Shown: positions 23,515-33,725 of the stretch, piece after piece
Layout: each line of letters begins with the position of its first letter
How positions within the stretch are numbered: position 1 is the stretch's first letter
Source: UBA4656 sp002405525
GTDB taxonomy: Bacteria; Pseudomonadota; Gammaproteobacteria; Xanthomonadales; Ahniellaceae
Reading direction: 5' to 3'
DNA: 39,671 bases
Assembly (NCBI GenBank): GCA_036723735.1
Contig: DAIMGT010000033.1
Span: 1 to 39,671 of the forward strand
Translations under genes and position numbers: made by a program
Notes under the pieces: generated by a model
What the model was told of the DNA's origin: nothing
Database searches by the model: none
Seen by the model: only the letters and a program-made list of their open reading frames with translations

Positions 23515-24417
23515 AAGCGCGTCGCCCTCGCCACCTGTGTCGAAGCCCTGCCGCTGGACGGCGACATGCCGGCCCTGCTGGATGCGTGCGCCGGGGTGGG
23601 CCTCGACGCAGAGGCGGTCTGCTGGGACGACCCGGCGGTGCGCTGGGACCAGTACGACGCTGTGGTGCTGCGGTCGACCTGGGACTACGTCTTCCGGTTG
23701 CCGCGGTTCCTGCACTGGGTGGACGCCGTTTCTCAGGCCACGCGCCTGCTCAACCGCCGTGAACTGGTCCGCTGGAGCACTGACAAACACTATCTGGCCG
23801 ACCTCGGCCGCGTCGGCGTGCCCGTGGTGCCGACCGCCTTCGTCGAGCCCGGCGACGACTCGCGGCGGGCGGTCGAGGCTGCGCTCGCCGGGAAGTTCGG
23901 CGGCGATACGCTCGCGCCGCCGGTCGAGATCGTCGCCAAGCCGGCGGTCGGCGCCGGGTCCAGGGACGCCTTGCGGCTGTCCCGCCGCGAGGCCGAGCGC
24001 GCCCGCCTGCACGTCGAGCACCTTCTGGCCGAGGGCCGCAGCGTGCTGTTGCAGCCCTTTCTTCCGGCGGTGGACGAGCATGGCGAGACGGCGATCGTCT
24101 ACATCGACGGCCGGGTCAGCCATGCCATCCGCAAGGGGCCGCTGCTGCGCCCCGGCGCGGCAGCGGTCGAGGGCCTGTTCGCCACCGAGGACATCCGCCC
24201 GCGCGAGCCGTCGCGGGACGAGGGCAGGGTAGCGAAGGCCGCCTTCAACGCGATCGCGGGCGAGACGCCGCTGTACGCGCGGGTGGATCTGCTCGCGGCC
24301 CCGGACGGCGAGCCCCGGGTGCTGGAACTGGAGCTGGTCGAACCTTCGCTGTTCTTCGATTGCGGCGCGGGTTCCGCCCTGCGCTTCGCCGAGGCGCTGC
24401 GCGACCGGCTGGGCTGA
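23512..24417 (+). CDS. ATP-grasp domain protein (RimK/glutathione synthetase-like fold)
   Basis: This 301-residue soluble protein starts at GTG 23512 (MKRVALATC). The N-terminal pre-ATP-grasp region has VVLRSTWDYVF and a stretch with LLNRRELVRWSTDKHYL (about 85-101). The ATP-grasp core follows: VEIVAKPAVGAGSRD (the lysine loop), LLQPFLPAVDEHGE (the adenine/hinge strand), and YARVDLLAA...LELELVEPSLFFD, whose acidic residues would bind magnesium. This layout is that of ATP-grasp ligases such as DcsG of D-cycloserine synthesis and RimK, which join a carboxylate to a nucleophile through an acyl-phosphate. Substrate is unknown. It sits between ETF dehydrogenase and etfB without overlap. Confidence 0.78.
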   Translation: MKRVALATCVEALPLDGDMPALLDACAGVGLDAEAVCWDDPAVRWDQYDAVVLRSTWDYVFRLPRFLHWVDAVSQATRLLNRRELVRWSTDKHYLADLGRVGVPVVPTAFVEPGDDSRRAVEAALAGKFGGDTLAPPVEIVAKPAVGAGSRDALRLSRREAERARLHVEHLLAEGRSVLLQPFLPAVDEHGETAIVYIDGRVSHAIRKGPLLRPGAAAVEGLFATEDIRPREPSRDEGRVAKAAFNAIAGETPLYARVDLLAAPDGEPRVLELELVEPSLFFDCGAGSALRFAEALRDRLG

Positions 24418-24460
24418 TCGCCGTCGCGGCGCGGAAGGTGCGCGGCCCCGGCTGCGCCCG

Positions 24461-24466
24461 TACAAT
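24461..24466 (+). promoter_or_regulatory. -10 box upstream of etfB
   Basis: TACAAT is a near-consensus -10 hexamer. Transcription would begin near 24473, giving a leader of about 28 bases to the etfB ATG at 24501. No TTG-type -35 lies at the correct spacing, so the promoter may need an activator or an extended element. Confidence 0.4.
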
Positions 24467-24486
24467 CGCGGTCTCCCGCTCCCGAC

Positions 24487-24504
24487 ATGATGGCCCCGGC
24501 ATGA
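24487..24504 (+). other. Five-codon minicistron overlapping the etfB start
   Basis: ATG ATG GCC CCG GCA TGA runs from 24487, and its TGA overlaps the etfB ATG (ATGA at 24501-24504). No Shine-Dalgarno sequence precedes etfB itself, so termination-reinitiation could deliver ribosomes to etfB. It is short enough to be chance. Confidence 0.3.
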
Positions 24505-25247
24505 AGATCCTCGTCGGCTACAAGCGCGTGGTGGACTACAACGTCCGCATCCAGGTGAAGCCCGATGGTTCCGGCGTGGTCACCGAGGGCGTGAAGCTGT
24601 CCGCCAACCCGTTCGACGACATCGCGCTGGAGGAAGCCTTGCGCCTGCGCGAGAAGGGCGTGGCCAGCGACGTGGTGGTCGCCACCATCGCTGCTGCCGA
24701 CGCCCAGCCCCATCTGCGCAACGGCCTCGCGATGGGCGCCAACCGCGCCATCCACGTGGTGACCGACCGGCCGATCCAGCCGCTGACGGCAGCGCGCAGC
24801 CTACTGAAGCTGGTCGATCGGGAGCAGCCCGGCCTGGTGATCCTGGGCAAGCAGGCGATCGACGACGACTGCTCGCAGACCGGCCAGATGCTGGCCGCGC
24901 TGTGGGGCCGCCCGCAGGCGACCTTTGCCAGCAAGGTCGAGGTGTCCGGCAACGTCGCCCGCGTCACCCGCGAGGTCGACGCCGGCTTGGAGACCATCGA
25001 GGTCGACCTGCCGGCCGTGATCACTGTCGACCTGCGCCTCAACGAACCGCGTTTCATCAAGCTGCCGGACATCATGAAGGCCAAGTCCAAGCCGCTGGAG
25101 ACGATCGCATTCGACAGCCTCGGGGTCGACGACGGCGACCACCACCGGATCACCGCCTACGCCCCGCCGCCCAAGCGCACCAAGGGCGTGATGGTGAAGG
25201 ACGTGCCTGAACTGGTGGCGGCCTTGAAGGCCAAGGGCCTCCTTTGA
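24501..25247 (+). CDS. etfB: Electron transfer flavoprotein beta subunit
   Basis: This 248-residue AMP-binding subunit forms the ETF heterodimer that accepts electrons from acyl-CoA and other dehydrogenases. ATG 24501 gives MKILVGYKRVVDYN, the standard N-terminus. Family marks are NPFDDIALEEALRLRE (about 34-49), AIDDDCSQTGQMLA (about 118-131) and the signature region VDLPAVITVDLRLNEPRF, ending in IMKAKSKP. A long hairpin of the GGGCCC repeat type follows the stop directly, before etfA. A 5-codon minicistron overlaps the start. Confidence 0.97.
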   Translation: MKILVGYKRVVDYNVRIQVKPDGSGVVTEGVKLSANPFDDIALEEALRLREKGVASDVVVATIAAADAQPHLRNGLAMGANRAIHVVTDRPIQPLTAARSLLKLVDREQPGLVILGKQAIDDDCSQTGQMLAALWGRPQATFASKVEVSGNVARVTREVDAGLETIEVDLPAVITVDLRLNEPRFIKLPDIMKAKSKPLETIAFDSLGVDDGDHHRITAYAPPPKRTKGVMVKDVPELVAALKAKGLL

Positions 25248-25248
25248 C

Positions 25249-25299
25249 GGGCCAGGGCCCAGTGAAGAGCCGGTGACCGCTCTTCTCTGGGCCCTGGTC
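25249..25299. repeat. GGGCCC-cored palindromic repeat between etfB and etfA
   Basis: The left arm 25252-25270 (CCAGGGCCCAGTGAAGAGC) pairs with 25279-25297 with one mismatch in 19, around the loop CGGTGACC. The core AGGGCCCAG occurs once in each arm. Bases 25254-25272 are an exact 19-base match to the reverse complement of 35097-35115. In the etf mRNA this would form a strong stem that may protect the etfB transcript or lower etfA expression. Confidence 0.7.
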
Positions 25300-25332
25300 G
25301 AAAGCAAACGCATTCGACGCGAGTTCAAGCCA

Positions 25333-26280
25333 ATGACCCAGATCCTCATCATCGCCGAACACGCCGACGGCCGGCTCAACCCCAGCACCGCCAAGTGCGT
25401 CACCGCGGCGCGGCGGATGGCGCCGTCCGCGGTCCACGTCGCGGTGTTCGCCACCGACCCTGCGGCCGTCGCCGCACAGGCCGCGGCGGTCGAGGGCGTC
25501 GGCAAGGTGCTCGCGGTGGCGAACCCGGCCAACGCCAACCCGCTGGCGCACGTCCTCGCGCCGCAGGTCGTGGCCCTGGCCGGCGCGTACACCCACGTAC
25601 TCGGACCGTCCACCACCTTCGGCAAGGACCTCATGCCGGTGGTCGCCGCCCTGCTCGGCGAGGCGATGGTGTCGGACATCATGGCGGTGGTCGATGCGCA
25701 CACCTTCCAGCGGCCGATCTACGCCGGCAACGCGATCATCACGGTCCAGGCGTCGCCCGGTCGCAAGGTGGTCGGAACGGTCCGCAACGCATCGTTCCCG
25801 GCTGCCGGGACGCAGGCTGCGTGCGCGGTCGATGCGGCGCCGGTGTCGGTCGCGCTGCCTTCGCACACGCGGTTCGTGGAACTGAAATCCGGCGCCAGCG
25901 ACCGCCCCGATCTGCAGACCGCCGGCCGCGTGGTATCCGGCGGCCGCGCGCTGGGCTCGGCCGACGCGTTCGGCATCATTTACGAGCTGGCGGATTCGCT
26001 CGGCGCGGGCGTCGGCGCCTCGCGCGCGGCGGTGGATGCGGGCTACGTGCCGTCCGACATGCAGGTCGGCCAGACCGGCAAGATCATCGCCCCGGAGCTG
26101 TACATCGCGATCGGCATCTCCGGCGCAATCCAGCACCTGACCGGCATCAAGGACGCCGGCACCATCGTGGCGATCAACAAGGACGCCGAAGCGCCGATCT
26201 TCGAGGTGGCCGACTTCGGCCTGGTTGCCGACCTGTTCAAGGCGGTGCCGGAACTCAAGGCCGCCCTGGCCGTCGGCTGA
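25333..26280 (+). CDS. etfA: Electron transfer flavoprotein alpha subunit
   Basis: This 315-residue subunit holds the FAD of ETF. ATG 25333 gives MTQILIIAEH, the usual start. The N-terminal domain (about 1-190) is the adenine-nucleotide-like fold. The C-terminal FAD domain shows GRVVSGGRAL, SRAAVDAGYV, VGQTGKIIAPELYIAIGISG and GTIVAINKDAEAPIF. It follows etfB by 85 bases, which hold the palindromic repeat. No good Shine-Dalgarno sequence is seen; translation may depend on the local structure. Substrate-specific dehydrogenases are not in the window. Confidence 0.97.
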   Translation: MTQILIIAEHADGRLNPSTAKCVTAARRMAPSAVHVAVFATDPAAVAAQAAAVEGVGKVLAVANPANANPLAHVLAPQVVALAGAYTHVLGPSTTFGKDLMPVVAALLGEAMVSDIMAVVDAHTFQRPIYAGNAIITVQASPGRKVVGTVRNASFPAAGTQAACAVDAAPVSVALPSHTRFVELKSGASDRPDLQTAGRVVSGGRALGSADAFGIIYELADSLGAGVGASRAAVDAGYVPSDMQVGQTGKIIAPELYIAIGISGAIQHLTGIKDAGTIVAINKDAEAPIFEVADFGLVADLFKAVPELKAALAVG

Positions 26281-26290
26281 GAATGCGGGG

Positions 26291-26303
26291 CGGCCCGCGG
26301 CCG
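26291..26303. terminator. Short hairpin between convergent etfA and the M48 gene
   Basis: CGGCC (26291-26295) and GGCCG (26299-26303) form a 5-base-pair stem with loop CGC, in the 28 bases separating the two convergent stop codons. It is short and has no T tract, so only a weak call. Confidence 0.25.
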
Positions 26304-26308
26304 GAGTT

Positions 26309-27769
26309 TCAGCCGAACGGCCGCGCCTTGCAGTCCGCGCGCACGGCCTCGAACAGCAAGTTCCCGTCGCCGATGGCGCGGTAGACCAGGCGCCGGCCGT
26401 CGAAGGCCTCGATGCGATAGGTCCACACGGCGTCACCGCCGACTCCGCCGGTGCCGTCGCCGGTTTGCCAGGAGTGGGTCGCGAGCACGCCGTCCTCCAC
26501 CGCCCACGTGCCCTGCTCGCGGGCTTCGAAGTCCTCCGACGGGGTGTCGGGAAAGCCGCGGAAGTCGACCACGAACCCTCCGTCGGCGGCGCGCTCGGCG
26601 AACCACTCGTAGGGCCATTCCGCGTCGTCGAGCCGCCCCGCCCAGCAGCCTGCGAGTTCCGGCGTGGACACCGCGACCCGCGCGGGCCATTGCGGCCGGC
26701 CGGGCGTCTCGCCCGCGCGGGCGGCGGCCTGCGCCACGTCCAACACGGCGGCGCCGCGGCCTGCCTCGCGCGCAGCGGCCAGGCGGTCGCCGGTGGCCGG
26801 ATGGGAGGACGCGTAGTCGTGGTCGGGCTCGTCCTCGCCGTTGCCATCGGCGGCGCCGGCGATCCGCGACAGCACCACCGCGAACCAGGCCGGCGAGATG
26901 CCACGCGCGGCCAGTTCGCGGAACGCGAACGCGTCGGCCTCGCGCTCGAAGTCGCGCGAGTAATGGTTGTCGAGCAGGAAGGTGGGGATCGCGACCGTCA
27001 CGCCGGTGGCCGATCCGACGTCTCCGGTGAACACCGCCAGCAGCACCGCCACTGCCGACTGCTGCAGCACCGTGCGCAGCACGTGGCGGTCGGCATGGTG
27101 GCCCAGTTCGTGCGCCAGCACGGCCAGAAACTCCTCGTCGAACCGGATCGTGCGCAGCAGGCCATCGGTGAACACGATGGTGCCGCCGGGTACGGCGAAG
27201 GCGTTCGCCCCGCCGCCGCCCAGGTCCCGGAACTCGAGCCGCAGGCGCGCGGCGTCGGGGCGGCCGGCCATGAAGCCTTCAAAGGCCGCGCGCCAGCGCG
27301 CCTGCTCCGCAGGATCGAGGGTGCTGGGCTCGAGCGCCAGCGCATCGAGTGCGGCCATCACTTGCGCGCCGAGCGGCGCCTCGACGTCCGGCGGCATGGC
27401 GCGCGCCACCCGCTCGGCCAGCCAGGGCAGTCCGTGGGTCGCAAACAGCACGATCGCCAGCACGCTCAGCAGCAGCCCGCCGGCAACTGCGGCCGGGTGG
27501 CGCTCCAGGCGATCGACCAGCGTCTCCAGCCCGCGACGCGGGAACAGCGCATCGACCGCGCCCTGGTCGTCGCTGTGCAGCTGCGCGCCGTCGGGCAGGA
27601 ACACCGCGCGCCGTACGCCGCCCAGCCGGGTGGTGCCGCGCAGCGCCGCGACCTGCTCGTGGCGCGACACGCCCTCGCCCTCGATGCGCAGCGCGCCGCC
27701 GGATGCCGACCAGAGGACCTCGACCGGCCGCGCGTGTTCGCCGTCGTAGTACAGCCCGTGCGCGTTCAC
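26309..27769 (-). CDS. M48-family zinc metallopeptidase with C-terminal lipocalin-like domain
   Basis: This 486-residue protein starts at GTG 27769, overlapping the stop of the YjgN-type gene (GTGA). It has an N-terminal beta-rich cytoplasmic part (about 1-85), one membrane helix (about 92-115, AVAGGLLLSVLAIVLFATHG), then the peptidase domain with HELGHH (zinc ligands) and the third ligand in FEREADAFAF. A C-terminal domain follows (about 370-486): GCWAGRL, VVDFRGFP, GTWAVEDGVL, WTYRIEAFDGRRLVYRAIG, resembling the small lipocalin-like folds of exported proteins. YjgN-M48 pairs are common. The role is probably membrane-protein quality control, by family analogy. The added domain may bind lipid or a substrate. 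Confidence 0.88.
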   Translation of the reverse strand: MNAHGLYYDGEHARPVEVLWSASGGALRIEGEGVSRHEQVAALRGTTRLGGVRRAVFLPDGAQLHSDDQGAVDALFPRRGLETLVDRLERHPAAVAGGLLLSVLAIVLFATHGLPWLAERVARAMPPDVEAPLGAQVMAALDALALEPSTLDPAEQARWRAAFEGFMAGRPDAARLRLEFRDLGGGGANAFAVPGGTIVFTDGLLRTIRFDEEFLAVLAHELGHHADRHVLRTVLQQSAVAVLLAVFTGDVGSATGVTVAIPTFLLDNHYSRDFEREADAFAFRELAARGISPAWFAVVLSRIAGAADGNGEDEPDHDYASSHPATGDRLAAAREAGRGAAVLDVAQAAARAGETPGRPQWPARVAVSTPELAGCWAGRLDDAEWPYEWFAERAADGGFVVDFRGFPDTPSEDFEAREQGTWAVEDGVLATHSWQTGDGTGGVGGDAVWTYRIEAFDGRRLVYRAIGDGNLLFEAVRADCKARPFG

Positions 27770-28998
27770 AGCGACAGGTCCACGTCGAACGCGTCCGCGG
27801 TCTCGGCGCCGGTGGCGCCGCGGCGGCCGCGGCGCTCGCTGCGCAGGGTATCGAGGTCGCCGCGCGCCAGCAGCGCCAGGTGCGCGGCGCGGTAGCGCGC
27901 CATGCGCACCTGGGCCCACGGCACCAGCAGGCCCAGAGACAGCAGGATCGCCGCGGTGTTCGACAGGTACAGCGCGAACAGGTCGCGTCGGCGCAGCGTG
28001 CTGCGGAACCCGTGCGCGCCCAGCGAGGCGCGGTTGAAGGTCAGGTTGCTCACCCCGACCGCGATCCACACCCAGCCGACGAACAACCCGGCATAGGCGA
28101 GCCCGATGGTCGCGAAGCCCATCGCCTGCGCGGCGTCCGCGTCGATCCGCGTGCCGGCGCCCTGCAGTCGGGCGGCGAGCGTGGCGCCGACGAGGCTGCC
28201 GAGCAGCAGCCCGGCCGCGCCCAGCACCCAGCCGACGAGGTAGACGGCGTAGAACGCGCCAGGCTGCGCGGCGAACGCGAAGCGCAGGCCGCCGAAGCGG
28301 TGCTCCTCGACCTGGTAGCGGCGCTGCAGGTACTTCATGTAGGGCAGGATCAGGCCCAGGGTCGGCACCGCCAGCATGAACATCAGCAGCCAGGCTTTCA
28401 GCGCGTCGCCGATTTCGCCGGTGAATCGGAAGTTGAGCGTGCGCCATGCCGAGTAGCGCGCCCGGAAGCGCAGGCCGGCCAGCACCAGCCACGGGGTGGC
28501 GATGCCGAGCGCGACCAGCAGCAGCGGCTGCGCCAGCGGCAGCCCCTTGCCGGCCAGCACGTAGGCGCCCAGCACCGCGACCGCCACCAGCCGACCCTTG
28601 AGGATCTGCAGCGGTTGCGCGAGATACTCGAACGGCGCGCCGGCGACCCAGGTGTTGCCATAGAACCAGCGCTCGCGCCGCACCTTGGCCCACGCCGAGA
28701 AGATGCCGAGTGTGAGCACGGTCAGCGCCAGATTGACGATCCAGATCCGGAAGTACTCGCGCGCGCTCCCGCGGAACTGGAAACGGTGCTCGATCCCCGG
28801 GGCGGTGGCGTCGGGCAGTGGCGGCGGCGGCGGGGGCAGGGGTCTCGGCAGCGGCGGCGCGTCGGGGAGAGCGTCGCCCGCCGGGGATGCGATCGGAACG
28901 CCGGCCACGGTCTCGTCGGCCGCTCGGCGCATTGGCGGCGGCGCGGGCAGCTGCGCCCGGTCCCGCCATGCACCGTCATCGTCTTCCCCCTGAATCAT
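27766..28998 (-). CDS. YjgN-family (DUF898) membrane protein
   Basis: This 410-residue inner-membrane protein has an acidic and proline-rich N-terminal segment (about 1-65, including a run of prolines at LPPPPPPLPD), probably disordered. The DUF898 core (about 68-370) begins FQFRGSAREYFRIW and contains LTLGIFSAWAKVRRERWFYGNT, the family hallmark (quoted by its ends). About seven to eight hydrophobic helices follow. The ends of the two genes overlap, so it is co-translated with the M48 protease. Function of YjgN is unknown. The frame stays open far upstream, but that part is antisense to acetoacetyl-CoA synthetase and not coding. Confidence 0.85.
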   Translation of the reverse strand: MIQGEDDDGAWRDRAQLPAPPPMRRAADETVAGVPIASPAGDALPDAPPLPRPLPPPPPPLPDATAPGIEHRFQFRGSAREYFRIWIVNLALTVLTLGIFSAWAKVRRERWFYGNTWVAGAPFEYLAQPLQILKGRLVAVAVLGAYVLAGKGLPLAQPLLLVALGIATPWLVLAGLRFRARYSAWRTLNFRFTGEIGDALKAWLLMFMLAVPTLGLILPYMKYLQRRYQVEEHRFGGLRFAFAAQPGAFYAVYLVGWVLGAAGLLLGSLVGATLAARLQGAGTRIDADAAQAMGFATIGLAYAGLFVGWVWIAVGVSNLTFNRASLGAHGFRSTLRRRDLFALYLSNTAAILLSLGLLVPWAQVRMARYRAAHLALLARGDLDTLRSERRGRRGATGAETADAFDVDLSL

Positions 28999-29160
28999 GC
29001 CGTGCCGACCCTGCGCGCCCTGCGTCAGTGTAGGAAGCCCGGGCCGCGGTCGCCAGCCGGCTGTTGCTGCCGGTGGACCTTCGGGCGGCTGGCCGCTGCC
29101 GGCGGGTTCGGCTATGGTGGCCGGTCCCGCGCAGGCCGCGCGGCCATCCGACCAGGCAGC

Positions 29161-31119
<1,959 letters not shown>

Positions 31120-31125
31120 CGCGCG

Positions 31126-31142
31126 GCCCGCGCGCCGCGGGC
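31126..31142 (+). terminator. Hairpin after acetoacetyl-CoA synthetase
   Basis: GCCCGCG (31126-31132) and CGCGGGC (31136-31142) form a perfect 7-base-pair stem with loop CGC, 7 bases after the stop codon. A second palindrome, 31201-31217 (CAGGCGCC T GGCGCCTG), lies before the convergent MscS stop. Neither is followed by a T tract. Confidence 0.45.
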
Positions 31143-31240
31143 GCGAAGACGCGACGGCGCGCCCGGCTACCGGCCCGGCGCGGATTTCCGGCAGCGGATT
31201 CAGGCGCCTGGCGCCTGTCGCGCAACATCCGGGCGCCGCG

Positions 31241-32086
31241 TCAGGGCGGTGCCAGTACTGTCGCGCCGTCGTGCCTGATCCGCAGCACCTGCTGCGGCTG
31301 CGGCATCCCGATGCCCTCGCGCTGCAGTGCATCCCTGATCGCGGCGAGGATCTCGCTTTGCGCGGCGAGCACCTCGTCGGTCTTCACCCACGGCCGCGCG
31401 GCGAGATCGACGGCGCCGGCGGCGCAGCGCTGCACCAGCAACTGCGGCTCGCGGTCGCGCAGCACGCGCGGGTGGGCGTCCAGCACGCCGCGGATCACCG
31501 CCAGCGCGCGCACCGGGTCGCATTCGTAGGCCACCGAGACCGGCAGGTCGAGCCGGCGCTCGGCGCGTGCGCTGAAGTTGACGATCGGCTGGTTCATCAC
31601 CAGCGCGTTGGGCATTGTGATCTCGCGGTTGTCGAGGGTGACCAGCAGGGTGCGCAGGAGGTCGATGCGCTCCACCTTGCCGGCCTGCCCGCCGACGTCG
31701 ACGTAGTCCCCCGCGCGGAACGGCCGCTGCAGCACCAGCAGCACGCCGGAGGCGAGGTTGCCGAGCGAGTCCTTCAGCGCCAGGCCGATCGCGAGTCCCG
31801 CGGCGCCGAGTGCGGCCAGCAGCGAAGCGGTCGGCACGCCGGCGAGGTCGAGCACCCCGACCAGCACCAGCACGATGATCGCGATGCGCACCGCGCTGCG
31901 CAGGAAGTTCGCCAGCACGCGGTCGCCGCCGCGCCGTTCGACCGCCAGCGCGACCAGTTTGCCGAGCCGGCGCGCGAGCCACAGGCCGATCACCAGTCCG
32001 AGCAGCGCCACCGACAGGCGGGCGCCGATGCTCACCGCGGTATCGCGCCACAGTTCGAAGCGGATGAGTTCCAGAAAGGCGTCCAT
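31241..32086 (-). CDS. Small-conductance mechanosensitive channel, MscS family
   Basis: This 281-residue channel relieves turgor after osmotic downshift. The start at 32086 (MDAFLELIRF) is preferred over a Met 12 codons upstream. Three hydrophobic helices (about 20-40, 65-85 and the pore helix about 88-120) are followed by the pore-lining segment with AALGAAGLAIGLALKDSLGNLASGV (quoted by its ends), typical of MscS TM3. The cytoplasmic beta domain has FRAGDYVDVGG, GKVERI and LVTLDNREITMPNALVMNQPI. It follows pyk on the same strand after 56 bases, so may be co-transcribed with the glycolytic genes. Confidence 0.93.
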   Translation of the reverse strand: MDAFLELIRFELWRDTAVSIGARLSVALLGLVIGLWLARRLGKLVALAVERRGGDRVLANFLRSAVRIAIIVLVLVGVLDLAGVPTASLLAALGAAGLAIGLALKDSLGNLASGVLLVLQRPFRAGDYVDVGGQAGKVERIDLLRTLLVTLDNREITMPNALVMNQPIVNFSARAERRLDLPVSVAYECDPVRALAVIRGVLDAHPRVLRDREPQLLVQRCAAGAVDLAARPWVKTDEVLAAQSEILAAIRDALQREGIGMPQPQQVLRIRHDGATVLAPP

Positions 32087-32142
32087 CGCGGGATTGTCGC
32101 CGCGCCGCGCAGTGGCGTGCAACGCACGGCGGCCGATGGCGA

Positions 32143-33609
32143 TCAGAGCGTCCCCATGCCCTCCGCCACCCCGTCGGCGCCGACCGCCAGCATGCGCAGG
32201 GTGTTGGTCGCCCCGCGCTGCTCCATCGTGTCGCCGGAGGTGATCATCACGCGGTCGCCGGCCTCGAGGAAGCCCAGGTCGAACAGATGCTTGATCGCCA
32301 CCCGCGCGGCCTGCGCCGGCGGCAGGCCGCGGCTGTCGAACGCGGTGGGGAACACGTCGCGCATCAGCGCCATGCGCCGGCGCGCGCCCTCGTGGCGCGA
32401 CAGGCCGAAGATCGGCACCTCGCTGCGGAAGCGCGACAGCCAGCGCGCGGTGCTGCCGGATTCCGTGAGCGCCAGGATGGCGCGCACCTGGATGTGCTCG
32501 GCCAGGAACATCGCCGCCATCGCGATCGCCTGGTCGACCTTCTGCAGGTTGCGCGGTGCGGCTTCGAAGTCGGTGTCCATTCTGAACTGGCGCTCGGCGC
32601 CGAGGCAGATTCGCGCCATCGCCTCGACCGCCCGCTGCGGGTGGCTGCCGGCCGCGGTCTCCTGCGAGAGCATCACCGCGTCGGTGCCGTCGATCACCGC
32701 GTTGGCGACGTCGAGCACCTCGGCGCGGGTCGGGATCGGCGAATCGACCATCGACTGCAGCATCTGGGTGGCGGTGATCACCACCTTGTTGCGCGCCAGC
32801 GACTCGCGGATGATCTTCTTCTGCAGGCCGGGCAGTTCGGCGTCGCCGATCTCCACCCCGAGGTCGCCGCGCGCGACCATCACCGCATCGGACGCGTCGA
32901 TGATCTCGCCGAGGTTCTCGATCGCCTCGCTGCGCTCGATCTTGGCCACCAGCCCTGCATGCGAGCCGGCGGCTTCCGCCAACGCCCGCGTTTCATGCAC
33001 GTCCGCCGCTGAGCGGCAGAACGAGATCGCGATGAAGTCCACGCCCAGTTCCGCCGCGGTGCGGATGTCGGCGCGGTCCTTGTCGGTGAGCGCGCCCAGC
33101 GACAGCCCGCCACCGAGCCGGTTCAGCCCCTTGCGGTCGGAAAGACGCCCGCCGGCGAGTACGACGGTGCGCACCTCGGGCCCGGCGACCTCCTCGACGC
33201 GCAGCGCGATCAGGCCGTCGTCGAGCAGCAGGGTGTCGCCGGCCCGCACGTCGCGCGGCAGGCCGAGGTAGCTGCAACCGACGCGGTTTTCGTCGCCGGG
33301 CGGCGCGTCGTCGCGGCAGTCCAGGGTGAACGGCTGGCCGCCGGCCAGCACGACCCGGCCCTCGCCGAACTTCTCGATGCGGATCTTCGGTCCGCCGAGG
33401 TCGGCCAGCACGGCGACCTCGCGCCCGAGCCGGTGCGCGATCGAGCGCACGCGGGCCACGCGCTGCGCGTGGTGCGCCTTGTCGCCGTGGCTGAAGTTCA
33501 GCCGAACCACGTCGACGCCCGCGCCGAGCACGCCCTCCAGCACGCCGGCGGCGTCGGTGGCGGGGCCGAGGGTGGCGATGATCTTGGTGCGGCGCGGCAG
33601 GGGTTTCAT
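32143..33609 (-). CDS. pyk: Pyruvate kinase
   Basis: This 488-residue enzyme makes pyruvate and ATP from phosphoenolpyruvate. It starts MKPLPRRTKIIATLGPATD, the expected N-terminus. The active-site signature is AKIERSEAIENL with catalytic lysine (about 226), then DAVMVARGDLGVEI and ATQMLQSM. The C-terminal allosteric domain (about 350-488) includes ALTESGSTARWLS and ends GDTMEQRGATNTLRM. Length fits. It lies 116 bases after pgk on the same strand, an arrangement common in Xanthomonadaceae (pgk-pyk), here followed by mscS and not by fructose-bisphosphate aldolase. Confidence 0.97.
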   Translation of the reverse strand: MKPLPRRTKIIATLGPATDAAGVLEGVLGAGVDVVRLNFSHGDKAHHAQRVARVRSIAHRLGREVAVLADLGGPKIRIEKFGEGRVVLAGGQPFTLDCRDDAPPGDENRVGCSYLGLPRDVRAGDTLLLDDGLIALRVEEVAGPEVRTVVLAGGRLSDRKGLNRLGGGLSLGALTDKDRADIRTAAELGVDFIAISFCRSAADVHETRALAEAAGSHAGLVAKIERSEAIENLGEIIDASDAVMVARGDLGVEIGDAELPGLQKKIIRESLARNKVVITATQMLQSMVDSPIPTRAEVLDVANAVIDGTDAVMLSQETAAGSHPQRAVEAMARICLGAERQFRMDTDFEAAPRNLQKVDQAIAMAAMFLAEHIQVRAILALTESGSTARWLSRFRSEVPIFGLSRHEGARRRMALMRDVFPTAFDSRGLPPAQAARVAIKHLFDLGFLEAGDRVMITSGDTMEQRGATNTLRMLAVGADGVAEGMGTL

Positions 33610-33725
33610 GTGGGCGGATTCGACGGGGAAGCCTCGAATCTACATGCAGCGCCCGGTCGGGCGCGCGCCCGGCGGGGTCGCAAACGTATGCACGCTGCCT
33701 GCCGGCCCGGCGGCTCCCGGGCGGG

